From Bacteroidales bacterium (lineage in GTDB: Bacteria > Bacteroidota > Bacteroidia > Bacteroidales > VadinHA17), in assembly GCA_016709865.1 (NCBI GenBank), contig JADJLX010000005.1:682001-746000 (forward strand): a stretch of DNA of 64,000 bases. The letters are read 5' to 3'. Shown piece by piece: positions 43,611-52,593 of this stretch (position 1 is its first letter; each line of letters starts with the position of its first letter). Made by a program: the position numbers and the translations under genes. A model generated the notes under the pieces. It worked only from the letters and a program-made list of their open reading frames with translations. It had not been told where the DNA came from and ran no database searches.

Positions 43611-45821
43611 ATGAAGACATTTGAACAGATTGATTATAAACGCATTATAATAGTAGCTTACAGGCTGCCATTTAAGCTGGTAAAAAAGAAAAATCAATAT
43701 ATTGCACAGCAGAACTCAGGTGGTCTTGTATCAGCTATTTTATCATTATCTGAGAAAATGAACCTTGAAAAGCTAACTACATCCAAGATTCTCTGGATTG
43801 GGACAGGCGATTCAAAGCTTGGCGTAGAAAATTTAAATCCTAAATTCGATCTCTACCCTGTAGAGTTACCAAAAAAGGTAAATGATAATTTTTATGGAGG
43901 ATTCTGCAATAAGACAATTTGGCCATTGTTTCACTACTTCCCGCAGCAGGCATTTTATGACAATGCGTATTATGAAGCATATGATATCGCAAATAATCTG
44001 TTTTTTAAAACATTAAACAAGATCATTCAACCCGGCGATTTCATATGGATACATGACTATCATCTTTTTCTCTTACCGGAGATGATAAGAAAGGCCTTCC
44101 CTGACGCTAATATTGGTTTTTTCCTTCATACTCCATTCCCATCATTTGAGATATTCCGACTATTTCCCAAGCACTGGCGAGAAGCTATTCTGAAAGGAAT
44201 GATCGGAGCAGATGTAGTTGGGTTCCACACAAATGATTACACGCAACATTTTTTAAAATCAATTAAACGGACTTTTGGATATAAAACTGATCAAAACTAC
44301 ATTGATGTCGACAACCGGCTTTGCAGGGCAGATGGTTTTCCAATTGGTATAGACTTCGACAAATTTCACGATGCATGTTCCAATGGAAAAACTATAATTC
44401 AAAAGAAGAAACTTCAGAAGCATATTGCGGGCAAAAAGCTTATTTTTTCAGTCGACAGACTTGATTATTCAAAAGGTTTAATAAACCGGCTTGAAGCATT
44501 TGAACGTTTTCTTGAAAATTTTCCTCAATGGCATTACAAGGTTATTTTTAATATGGTTGTTATTCCATCGAGGGATAATATAGACACTTATCGTGAGATT
44601 AAGAAAGAAATTGAGTCAACTGTTGGTCGGATAAACGGGAAATACAGCAATCTCAGCTGGCGACCGGTAATCTATCAGTATAAATCAATTCCCTTTAATG
44701 AACTTGTAGCCCTGTATAACTTGAGTGATGTGGCATTAATTACACCACTTCGCGATGGAATGAATCTGGTTGCTAAAGAATACGTAGCCTGTCAGACTGA
44801 AAACAAAGGTATGCTGATTCTAAGCGAAATGGCAGGTGCCGCTGTTGAGCTTAATGAAGCCATTATCATAAACCCTACGGATGTTAAGGAAACCTCGGAT
44901 GCTATTGACAAAGCCCTGTCGATGACGGCAGAAGAGAAAGAATGGAAAATTTTAAAGATGCAATACAGGTTAAAACGTTACAGTGTATTTACCTGGGCAG
45001 CTGACTTTTTCAGCCAAATCGATTATACAAAAAATGAACAGAAAAAAATGCAGGTGAAATATCTTGATGACAATACATTGAAAGATATAAAGCTAAAATA
45101 TGAAAAATCATCAAAGAGGATTTTTCTTATCGATTACGATGGTACACTTACACCTATCGCCCTGCTACCCGAAATGGCATTGCTCGACAGAAAGATGGAA
45201 AACCTTCTGAGGGCTATGTCAGATGATAAACGAAACACTATTGCAATAATTAGTGGCAGAGAGCGAAACTTCATAGAAAAACAGTTCAAACACCTTGACG
45301 TAATTCTTATAGCAGAACATGGTTTTTATATAAAGTACCCGGGGGGAGAATGGATGAATAACATCGAGATTGATCTTACCTGGAAAAATAAGTTACTTCC
45401 TGTATTAAACAATTATGTCGACCGATGCAGCGGTTCATTGGTGGAGGAAAAAAATGCCTCAATAGCATGGCATTATCGCAATGCTGATGAAGGAATTGCA
45501 ACACTTAGGATACATGAATTAAAAGATGACCTGGGTGATCTGTTAAATAGTGAATCAAAACTCCAAATGCTTGATGGAGATAAAGTTTTGGAGGTAAAGA
45601 GCATTCTATATGATAAAGGTACGGCAGCCTCAGAATTAATAAAAACACGTAAATATGATTTTATTCTTGCAGTGGGTGATGATAAAACTGATGAAGATCT
45701 TTTCATGGCAATTCCTAAAAGCGGATTTACAATCAAAGTAGGTTCAAAACCAACCATTGCAAGATTCAATATAAAAAATCAATCACAGATCTATGATATT
45801 CTTTCAATCTTTGTAACTTAA
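43611..45821 (+). CDS. otsAB: Bifunctional trehalose-6-phosphate synthase/phosphatase
   Basis: 736 residues. The GT20 synthase domain (1-465) has NSGGLVSAILSL near the start, WIHDYHLFLLPE, FFLHTPFPSFEIFR, VDRLDYSKGL, and RDGMNLVAKEYVACQ for UDP-glucose and glucose-6-phosphate binding. The HAD phosphatase domain (about 495-736) has FLIDYDGTLTPI (nucleophile Asp), ISGRE, AEHGFYIKYPGGEW and VGDDKTDEDLF. It makes trehalose from UDP-glucose and glucose-6-phosphate in one polypeptide. It follows GH15 by 3 bases. It is joined in an operon with a tension-gated channel, so it likely serves osmoprotection. Confidence 0.94.
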   Translation: MKTFEQIDYKRIIIVAYRLPFKLVKKKNQYIAQQNSGGLVSAILSLSEKMNLEKLTTSKILWIGTGDSKLGVENLNPKFDLYPVELPKKVNDNFYGGFCNKTIWPLFHYFPQQAFYDNAYYEAYDIANNLFFKTLNKIIQPGDFIWIHDYHLFLLPEMIRKAFPDANIGFFLHTPFPSFEIFRLFPKHWREAILKGMIGADVVGFHTNDYTQHFLKSIKRTFGYKTDQNYIDVDNRLCRADGFPIGIDFDKFHDACSNGKTIIQKKKLQKHIAGKKLIFSVDRLDYSKGLINRLEAFERFLENFPQWHYKVIFNMVVIPSRDNIDTYREIKKEIESTVGRINGKYSNLSWRPVIYQYKSIPFNELVALYNLSDVALITPLRDGMNLVAKEYVACQTENKGMLILSEMAGAAVELNEAIIINPTDVKETSDAIDKALSMTAEEKEWKILKMQYRLKRYSVFTWAADFFSQIDYTKNEQKKMQVKYLDDNTLKDIKLKYEKSSKRIFLIDYDGTLTPIALLPEMALLDRKMENLLRAMSDDKRNTIAIISGRERNFIEKQFKHLDVILIAEHGFYIKYPGGEWMNNIEIDLTWKNKLLPVLNNYVDRCSGSLVEEKNASIAWHYRNADEGIATLRIHELKDDLGDLLNSESKLQMLDGDKVLEVKSILYDKGTAASELIKTRKYDFILAVGDDKTDEDLFMAIPKSGFTIKVGSKPTIARFNIKNQSQIYDILSIFVT

Positions 45822-45835
45822 TATCGAAAAAAGGA

Positions 45836-45862
45836 AGTAAAAGACTAAAAGACTAAAAGACT
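45836..45862. repeat. TAAAAGAC units in the leader of the aldolase gene
   Basis: Three copies of an 8-base unit (TAAAAGAC) run directly into the ATG at 45863, so they take the place of a ribosome binding site. Only AAGGAAG at about 45830 looks like a Shine-Dalgarno, too far from the start. Confidence 0.7.
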
Positions 45863-46783
45863 ATGAATCTACCGCTAAAAGGAATTATTCCGCCTGTTGT
45901 TACTCCGCTACTTGACAATAATACTCTTGATGAAGAAGGACTTGAAAAGCTTATAGAGCATCTGTTATCAGGTGGTGTACACGGACTTTTTATTCTAGGA
46001 ACCACCGGTGAATCATCAAGCCTTAGTTATCCTGTAAGGAAGGAACTTATAAAAAAAGTTAGTGAACTGGTCAGCAAAAGAGTTCCGGTTGTAGCAGGCA
46101 TAACAGATACCTCATTCAATGATTCGCTTGAAATAGCTGAGCATGCTGCAAAATGGGGACTTGATGGTGTCGTTATAGCTCCTCCTTTTTACATGCCTAT
46201 TTCGCAGGTAGAGATGAGAGAATATCTTGAAAATATCGTTCCAGAATTACCACTGCCTTTCTTAATGTATGATATGCCAGGCTGTACCAAGTTCCACATG
46301 TCAATTGAGACTATTAAGAAGGGTAAAGATTTAGGAGCCATAGGTATCAAGGACAGTTCCGGCGATATGTCGTATATGTATTCAATAATTAATGAATTTA
46401 AAGGGTCACCTGAATTTTCCATAATCACAGGAACCGAATTATTTCTTCCTGAAACAATACTTAATGGCGGACACGGTGCTGTTGCAGGAGGGGCTAATAT
46501 GTTTCCCAAACTGTTTGTAGATCTATATAATGCATCACTTGACAAAAACCTTGTAAAAATAGCAGAGCTTCGTGATATTTTGATGGTAATGGAAAATACC
46601 ATTTATAATATTGGAAGGTATAATTCGCGCATAATAAAAGGTATAAAATGTGCATTGTCGGTCATGGAAATATGTAATGACTATACTGCTTTTCCTCTTC
46701 GCAAGTTCAAGCAGGAAGAGCGTATTAAAGTGGAACAGGCTTTAGAAGAGCTGAATTCTATATTGAATAAAAAATATAAATAA
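45863..46783 (+). CDS. Dihydrodipicolinate synthase/N-acetylneuraminate lyase family aldolase
   Basis: 306 residues, TIM barrel of the DapA family. GTTGESSSLS (about 47-56) binds the pyruvate carboxylate; the Tyr is in FLMYDMPG and the Schiff-base Lys in IGIKDSSGDM (about 165-174). The end of the barrel shows GAVAGGANMFP. DapA, NanA and keto-deoxy-sugar aldolases share these residues. The absence of lysine genes nearby and the sugar-deacetylase neighbour argue for a sugar-acid aldolase, but the substrate cannot be read from sequence. It is 6 bases before the next gene. Confidence 0.85.
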   Translation: MNLPLKGIIPPVVTPLLDNNTLDEEGLEKLIEHLLSGGVHGLFILGTTGESSSLSYPVRKELIKKVSELVSKRVPVVAGITDTSFNDSLEIAEHAAKWGLDGVVIAPPFYMPISQVEMREYLENIVPELPLPFLMYDMPGCTKFHMSIETIKKGKDLGAIGIKDSSGDMSYMYSIINEFKGSPEFSIITGTELFLPETILNGGHGAVAGGANMFPKLFVDLYNASLDKNLVKIAELRDILMVMENTIYNIGRYNSRIIKGIKCALSVMEICNDYTAFPLRKFKQEERIKVEQALEELNSILNKKYK

Positions 46784-46789
46784 CACAGC

Positions 46790-47731
46790 ATGAAAACTAA
46801 AACATTCTGTTACCTGATTATTGCCCTGATATCAGCAACAAATAGTGTCTGCTTTTCACAGTCGCTGGCTGAAAAACTTGGTTATAAACCAACTGACAAA
46901 CTTCTCATTATAAATTGTGATGATGTCGGAATGTGTCATTCAGCAAACCTTGCAGTTATAGAGGGTATGGAGAAAGGGTTAATAACATCAGGAACCATTA
47001 TGACCCCATGCCCATGGTTCAATGAGATAGCAGAATACTCACGTACTCACCCGGAGAAAAACTTTGGAGTGCATCTTACCCATACTGCTGAATGGAAATT
47101 TTATCGCTGGGGACCAGTGGCTCCTGACGCAAGTGTTAAAGGGCTGTTAGATTCTGAAGGATACCTGTGGAGAAGTATTGAAGAGGTCTATTCTCACTCA
47201 ACACCAGAAGAAGCACTGACCGAAGGGCGTGCCCAGATCAGGAAAGCCCTGAATGCCGGAGTAAACATAACTCACATTGACTCACATATGGGAACAATGC
47301 AGCTGAATCCGGAATATCTGAAGGTATATGAGCAACTTGCACTTGAATTCAACCTTCCTCTCCGCATGGCGGCTCAGTCAACAATGGAAAAATTTGGTTT
47401 TCCGGAAGTAAGGAAACAGTTTGAGAAAAAAGGATTGGTCTTTACTGATTATTTTGTATATGAAGAACTTGATAATTACAAGGATGTTAAATCATTCTGG
47501 ATAAACATTGTCAAAAACCTTAAGCCCGGAGTAACAGAACTTTATGTACATGCTTCCAAAGAAAGCGATGAACTGAAGGCAATCACAAACAGTTGGCGAA
47601 CACGTATCCAGGAAGCAGATCTATTTACAAATGATGAGGATATGAAAAAACTTATAAAAGAAGAAAAAATCATCCTCATCGGATACCGCCCATTAATGGA
47701 ACTACAGAGAAAAAATATAAATATCAGGTAA
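46790..47731 (+). CDS. ChbG/YdjC-like carbohydrate deacetylase, exported
   Basis: 313 residues with a signal peptide (about 1-24, ending CFSQS). The YdjC fold is shown by LLIINCDDVGMCHSANLAV with the metal Asp pair, TSGTIMTPCPWF, FGVHLTHTAEW (metal His) and HIDSHMGTMQ (second metal His). The C-terminal segment ELYVHAS holds another ligand. ChbG of E. coli deacetylates chito-oligosaccharides in the cytoplasm. A periplasmic version here would work on imported or envelope sugars. Translationally close to the aldolase upstream. Confidence 0.85.
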   Translation: MKTKTFCYLIIALISATNSVCFSQSLAEKLGYKPTDKLLIINCDDVGMCHSANLAVIEGMEKGLITSGTIMTPCPWFNEIAEYSRTHPEKNFGVHLTHTAEWKFYRWGPVAPDASVKGLLDSEGYLWRSIEEVYSHSTPEEALTEGRAQIRKALNAGVNITHIDSHMGTMQLNPEYLKVYEQLALEFNLPLRMAAQSTMEKFGFPEVRKQFEKKGLVFTDYFVYEELDNYKDVKSFWINIVKNLKPGVTELYVHASKESDELKAITNSWRTRIQEADLFTNDEDMKKLIKEEKIILIGYRPLMELQRKNINIR

Positions 47732-47764
47732 TTACAGTCCCGCCTATATAATTATTCAATAGTT

Positions 47765-48760
47765 TCAGTTATCCAGGTATTTTCTGAAAAAAGCGTCCAT
47801 CTTCTGTCGTGAGAAATCATTCACCCGCTGAACAATATCCATAGTATGAGGCCACAATGGAAGACAATATAATTCAGCAGGCACACCAAGAGTGTCTAAC
47901 CGTTCTTTCAATAAAACCGATTGACTCGCCGGAACCAGATCATCCGAAGTTCCCTGAAGTATTAAAGTGGGAGGATCGCTTTTATCGAGGTAATTAACCG
48001 GTGATGCTTCTAAATAAACCTCGGGAGATTCATCATAAGATTTAGCGAGAAAAGATGTTACCAGAGTATGGTTCCTGGCATATTCTGTGGTCAGGTCAGC
48101 CGGGCCGTAAATATCAACAACAGCTTTTATTCTGTGGCTTTCAGAAATCATTAAGCTGTCATTGTTTACTGATTTCTTGTTCCACCCATAAGCAGCGAGC
48201 ATAGCAAGGTGACCTCCTGCTGATCCACCTACTACAGCAATCCTGTCAGGATCGTAGCCATACTCTTCACCATGATCATAAAACCATTGCATTGCATCCT
48301 TAATATCTTCCACACATGCAGGATAAGGGCCATCATCCAGGAGCCTGTAAGAGACAGTTGCTGTTACATATCCGCTTTTAGCAAAGGGTATAAGGTAAAC
48401 CAGGTAATCTGATCTTTCACCTCCCCGCCACCCTCCTCCGTGTATGAATACAATTAAAGGAACAGGTTTGCTTTTTCCCTTAAGACGATACAAATCAAGT
48501 TGAAGAGATTTCCCGTATATGTTCTTGTACTCTATGTTTTTAATTTCCTCAATCTCGGCAGGAATCTCCGGTGATTTATTTATCAGATCCTCCAGACCGA
48601 CAGCCACTGCAAGATAATCGAGAGCCACAAAGTGATATCCGACGGGCATTTTATCAGGGAATAAAAAAGAATAGAATCGTGGTGTCAGCATCAGAAGGCA
48701 GAAAAAAAGAATGAAGGTCAGGAAAATAATCAATATCCTCTTTTTGAATCCCGATTTCAT
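47765..48760 (-). CDS. Alpha/beta hydrolase, esterase/lipase type, membrane-anchored
   Basis: 331 residues. An N-terminal membrane helix (about 8-28, ILIIFLTFILFFCLLML) precedes the catalytic domain. Oxyanion hole FIHGGGWRGG, nucleophile GGSAGGHLAML (Ser), Asp in QGTSDDLVPA and His in LPLWPHTMD complete a hydrolase triad of the carboxylesterase/BD-FAE-like group. Probably faces the periplasm. It follows the ceramidase-like gene by 20 bases and is the last gene of the minus-strand run; substrate may be an ester on a lipid or glycan. Confidence 0.83.
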   Translation of the reverse strand: MKSGFKKRILIIFLTFILFFCLLMLTPRFYSFLFPDKMPVGYHFVALDYLAVAVGLEDLINKSPEIPAEIEEIKNIEYKNIYGKSLQLDLYRLKGKSKPVPLIVFIHGGGWRGGERSDYLVYLIPFAKSGYVTATVSYRLLDDGPYPACVEDIKDAMQWFYDHGEEYGYDPDRIAVVGGSAGGHLAMLAAYGWNKKSVNNDSLMISESHRIKAVVDIYGPADLTTEYARNHTLVTSFLAKSYDESPEVYLEASPVNYLDKSDPPTLILQGTSDDLVPASQSVLLKERLDTLGVPAELYCLPLWPHTMDIVQRVNDFSRQKMDAFFRKYLDN

Positions 48761-48780
48761 ATAACTCTATTTGATTTTTT

Positions 48781-50310
48781 TTAATCAACCTTATTTAATT
48801 CCAGAAGCATCTCCCTGAGATTCTTATGCAATATCGGAGCTGTCTCGCTTCCCATTGAGTTTTCCTCTCCATACGGTGAATCATTTCTGTTGTAAGTGAA
48901 AGGTGCTACTGCATCCCACTGACTTTTTGGAATTATGTAACCGATCTCATCATTTGCGAGACCAAAAACAAATTTATACTTTCCCTGCATCATATCCCTG
49001 ACAGGCGGAACTTCAACAGGATCAATTTCGAAATCGCGGCCCTCAGGAGCTTCAACCATACCGTTTAAGATCTCAGGATAAATTTCACCAGGAAGAGTGG
49101 CAAAAGAGATCGTGCCAATGTTAAAAACAGCAAGCTCAGTATGTATATTCATACAGCCGGTTGTGCCACGATCGAGAGTTCCTATCGCAGTTGCCAGCCG
49201 GAACAAGTTATTATCGATAGGAAGTGTTATTGTCCTTACAACCAGAGATATACCTGCCTTTTCAATGTTTTCTGACGGAGTTTCCATAGCTTTCAAAGCC
49301 AGAAGGGCAAGTTGCTTACCCTGAGCAGCAGCTTTTTTAAATGAAGGCTCTTTGATTTCCTCACCTGATTCAGGATCTTTAACAGCAAGACTTGGGTGTG
49401 TGGTCATTAAACCTCCCAGTGCTCCGCTGACATAAACAGCGATGCCTCCTATCCCTTTTTCCACGCCTTCGCGGACATAATGAGGAAAATCAGAAGTAAT
49501 CAATAAATTTTTTCCCCAGAGTGTCTCGGGATGATCACCCCAGGCGATAAGTGACCCTAAAGTCTTGCCAGTCTCTTTATCAATTGCCCGGATTAGCCTG
49601 AGACCAGAATCAAAAACCTGAGGGTTGCGTGTATCTTTTACCAATGCAATGGCTCCTGTTTTATCTTCAGACACTTCTAACCTTACCGGCCTGATATTAG
49701 CAACTGCATTTTCAATTGATTTAACAATCTGATTTTTGACATACTCCAGATATTCCTTGTTAATGCCGCTTTTAAATGGTGTATTTCCCCATAATCCAAG
49801 AAGATCAGGTCCCTCATGTGTATGAGTCGATGTTATTATTGTATATGTAACTCCTGCATCAGGTGATAACCGTTTCCTCACATCTATAACATCATCATTC
49901 ATAAATCCGATAACATCCAATGATACAATAGCAATTCTTGTACTTCCATCATCAAAAACAACTGTTCTTGCCCACAAATCATCATGAATTCCATTGGCTG
50001 CCCTTTTATTGCCGAATCCTGCTATCCAGACCGGATCAAATATCCCATTACCATTACCATCGATGAACAGGTCCCCGGCTTTAGGATCATATTCTGCATT
50101 ATTATCAATATCAGTCCATCTGTCCGAAACTTCGGGAGTTATCTTTATTGCTGCAAATCCAGTTTTTAACTTCCCAGAATCCCTGGTAATAATCTTCATA
50201 TCAGCTTTGAAATCTGGATTACGATCTTTCAGATTTCCTCTAATAAACAGGAATAATCCTAAGATTAAAACCAACAATAAAGATCCGGCTATTTTAAAAA
50301 ACTTTTTCAT
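48781..50310 (-). CDS. Neutral/alkaline ceramidase-like protein, N-terminal domain only
   Basis: 509 residues from the ATG at 50310, 8 bases after the lipoprotein stop; the frame extends further upstream to 50343 but overlaps that gene. The first 25 residues are a signal or anchor helix. Zinc motifs of the ceramidase family appear: ITSTHTHEGPDLLG (His-x-His), the conserved AWGDHPETLW, SGALGGLM and LPGEIYPE. Residues 50-85 are an Asp-rich insert (DIDNNAEYDPKAGD, DGNGNGIFD), like calcium-binding thrombospondin-3-type loops. The Ig-like C-terminal domain of full neutral ceramidases is missing. True ceramide activity is uncertain. Confidence 0.8.
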   Translation of the reverse strand: MKKFFKIAGSLLLVLILGLFLFIRGNLKDRNPDFKADMKIITRDSGKLKTGFAAIKITPEVSDRWTDIDNNAEYDPKAGDLFIDGNGNGIFDPVWIAGFGNKRAANGIHDDLWARTVVFDDGSTRIAIVSLDVIGFMNDDVIDVRKRLSPDAGVTYTIITSTHTHEGPDLLGLWGNTPFKSGINKEYLEYVKNQIVKSIENAVANIRPVRLEVSEDKTGAIALVKDTRNPQVFDSGLRLIRAIDKETGKTLGSLIAWGDHPETLWGKNLLITSDFPHYVREGVEKGIGGIAVYVSGALGGLMTTHPSLAVKDPESGEEIKEPSFKKAAAQGKQLALLALKAMETPSENIEKAGISLVVRTITLPIDNNLFRLATAIGTLDRGTTGCMNIHTELAVFNIGTISFATLPGEIYPEILNGMVEAPEGRDFEIDPVEVPPVRDMMQGKYKFVFGLANDEIGYIIPKSQWDAVAPFTYNRNDSPYGEENSMGSETAPILHKNLREMLLELNKVD

Positions 50311-50317
50311 AACTGTA

Positions 50318-52546
50318 TTAATTTCCATTGATATGAGGACCACTGATTACACCAAGATACCGGCCAATCCAATATGGTAATAACCATATATCGCCGGCAC
50401 TGTATTCAGAAGTCCCGCCACCATTTCCATCCAGATCAAATCTATTGGAGTTGTGTCTGCTAATCCTTAGTTCATCAGGCGGAAGAACTTCGCTAATTGT
50501 CTGATTTCTGAAGTTTGGTTCAATCCTTTCGATATCTTTTCTGGAACTGTTTGATACAGACCAGTCTATCAGGTCAAGCGGATACTGCTGCAGGTACCAT
50601 ATAGCCTCTTTTAGGTCTGTTCCTTTAACATCAGCTAATGCAGTCATAATATTCCATAATCCCTCCTTTTCAGGTCTTTCAGTCTCCCAGTGATCAATAA
50701 TGGCTTCTCTTATTTTTAACTTCAGTGTATCATTAAATGCATATCTGTATAAGCCCCAGTATCCGCAATAATACATTTCGTCGTCTGAGTGATTCCACCC
50801 GTCAGAAAGCATCCGGCTCATCGCATCAGCACTATCCGGGGCTGCTCCTATCTGTTTCATTGGTCGCATCAGATTCTCAAAGTACCCATGGTTATTCATA
50901 AGTTCAAAGGCCGACTCCCTATACTTTTTTTTTTTTGTAAATTGGTAGGCTGTCTGTAACATTCCTATAATATTGGATGAATTAATCTTGCGGTCACCAA
51001 CTGAAATATGAAGTGAATTAACATAATCAGGATTCCATCGACCCCAGCGGGTTGGTTTTCCATCCCAGTCAATCAGATAGAAATCATTTTTAAGAATTGT
51101 TGACATCAGGGTATCGATCAGACTTATGGCTTTGTTTTGCAGAAAAGCATCGTCAACCAGTTCAGCAATAACACCGAATGCAAAAATATGTCCGATTGCT
51201 TCATCGCTGCTGGTTGTGGATTTCCAGTCCCATTCAGGATCTTTTGCTCTCTGCCAGGCTTTGTCGTCATATTTATACCCTCTTCTTTCAAAAGAGCGTG
51301 AAGGAAATCCAGGTATATTATTAATTGTATACAACCTTTCCATTGCATCAAGCGACTCCCTTACATTCTGCAATGCCTCTTGTGATCCGGTAACATTATA
51401 CCTGAATGCTTCAGCAGCGAGATACATCGAAGTCCACAGTCCGTCATTATCTGAATCTTCCAGACTTCCGCTTGTTAAATCACCATTTTGCATTCCTGAG
51501 ACTGTTGCATTAAAACCGTTACGGATATGACGATTCCGAACCTGCCATTCGTAATACTCTGCTTTTTCAGATAAAGTCATATTCTTAAAGCAGATCTGTG
51601 CTAATCCACTGGTGGTAAGTATAAGAACAGATTTACCTGGTCCCCCGGCAATATGAACAACTGAATCTGAAGGAAGCCATCTTTCTGAAGCGTAGTAATC
51701 AAATTTGCCATCTTCCCGGAGTTTCATAGCTCCATGTGTTGAACCAAACCAGAGACTTTTATCAATCTCAGCAATTACTGTCAGATCAGTCCATGGCATT
51801 TTTCTATTAACTTTTCCAACCTGCTTTCTGGTTTTTGTATCTATTTCAATATAACCATCGGTTGTCCCGGCAACAATTTTATTATTAAACAATCCTATAC
51901 ACGTAAGGCTCTTATCTCTCAGAACATTTTCAATAATTCTTTTCCCTGTGAAGAATACATTAATTGATTCTTTGCCAAGTACCCAGAAAAGATCGTTCCG
52001 GTCATCGAATTTGATATCCACTATTTCCTCTCCGGAAAGTGAACCTCTCCAGATCTCACCGGAATCTCTCAGATATGCAAGGCTTCTGCCGTCAGATATA
52101 AGAAAGTCAAAATCATTTCCGCCTGTAAGTATTTTTGCATCAGACAGTATATGCGGCATATACAATTTACCAGCCCAGGTATTACTAAAAACTGACTTAT
52201 TGTCTATGTAAACAAGTTGACTATCCGAGACTGTAATTCCGGACACCTTTTTATCAGAAGTTGGCTTGTACTGACTGTCCTTTACAAGTTTTCCGGGGTA
52301 TAAAAACTGACCTGCATTCAATCGTAATAGTCCCTGAGATGAAAGAATCTGGATATATCCATTCCTGTCAGCAGCTGCCTTAATAAGAATGTTTTCAGGC
52401 TCAGAGTAAAATTTGATGCTGTAATCCTGAATGTACTCAATATCTGAATGTGCTTCTTCTCTTAGTAAACTTTTATCGGGAGTTTTTCTGGAACAACTTA
52501 ACCAGATTATTGATAATGAAACAAATATTAGAAACAATCTTTTCAT
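50318..52546 (-). CDS. Large lipoprotein: beta-propeller-like N-terminal half plus helical C-terminal half
   Basis: 742 residues from the ATG at 52546. The lipobox WLSCS at about residue 18 makes it a lipoprotein. Residues about 60-310 show repeated blades (LLRLNAGQFLYPG, YIEIDTKTRKQVGKV, SLWFGSTHGAMKLRED) like the propeller sensors of hybrid two-component systems. No kinase follows. Residues about 340-700 are helix-rich with WTSMYLAAEAFRYNVTGSQEA, an (alpha/alpha)-toroid pattern seen in glycan-active proteins. The end DLDGNGGGTSEYS is calcium-loop-like. Probably attached to the periplasm or outer surface and acting on, or sensing, a glycan. Unassigned family. Confidence 0.68.
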   Translation of the reverse strand: MKRLFLIFVSLSIIWLSCSRKTPDKSLLREEAHSDIEYIQDYSIKFYSEPENILIKAAADRNGYIQILSSQGLLRLNAGQFLYPGKLVKDSQYKPTSDKKVSGITVSDSQLVYIDNKSVFSNTWAGKLYMPHILSDAKILTGGNDFDFLISDGRSLAYLRDSGEIWRGSLSGEEIVDIKFDDRNDLFWVLGKESINVFFTGKRIIENVLRDKSLTCIGLFNNKIVAGTTDGYIEIDTKTRKQVGKVNRKMPWTDLTVIAEIDKSLWFGSTHGAMKLREDGKFDYYASERWLPSDSVVHIAGGPGKSVLILTTSGLAQICFKNMTLSEKAEYYEWQVRNRHIRNGFNATVSGMQNGDLTSGSLEDSDNDGLWTSMYLAAEAFRYNVTGSQEALQNVRESLDAMERLYTINNIPGFPSRSFERRGYKYDDKAWQRAKDPEWDWKSTTSSDEAIGHIFAFGVIAELVDDAFLQNKAISLIDTLMSTILKNDFYLIDWDGKPTRWGRWNPDYVNSLHISVGDRKINSSNIIGMLQTAYQFTKKKKYRESAFELMNNHGYFENLMRPMKQIGAAPDSADAMSRMLSDGWNHSDDEMYYCGYWGLYRYAFNDTLKLKIREAIIDHWETERPEKEGLWNIMTALADVKGTDLKEAIWYLQQYPLDLIDWSVSNSSRKDIERIEPNFRNQTISEVLPPDELRISRHNSNRFDLDGNGGGTSEYSAGDIWLLPYWIGRYLGVISGPHINGN

Positions 52547-52593
52547 AACAAGCATTTTCAGTTTACAACTTAACGGGCAGAAACTGGCAACTC

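Noticed and set aside
45863..46783. dapA of lysine synthesis
   Set aside because: Motifs fit the whole aldolase family and the neighbours are sugar genes, so I do not assign the symbol.
50318..52546. Hybrid two-component sensor
   Set aside because: Propeller-like blades are present, but there is no histidine kinase, receiver or AraC domain; the C-terminal half is an enzyme-like helical domain.
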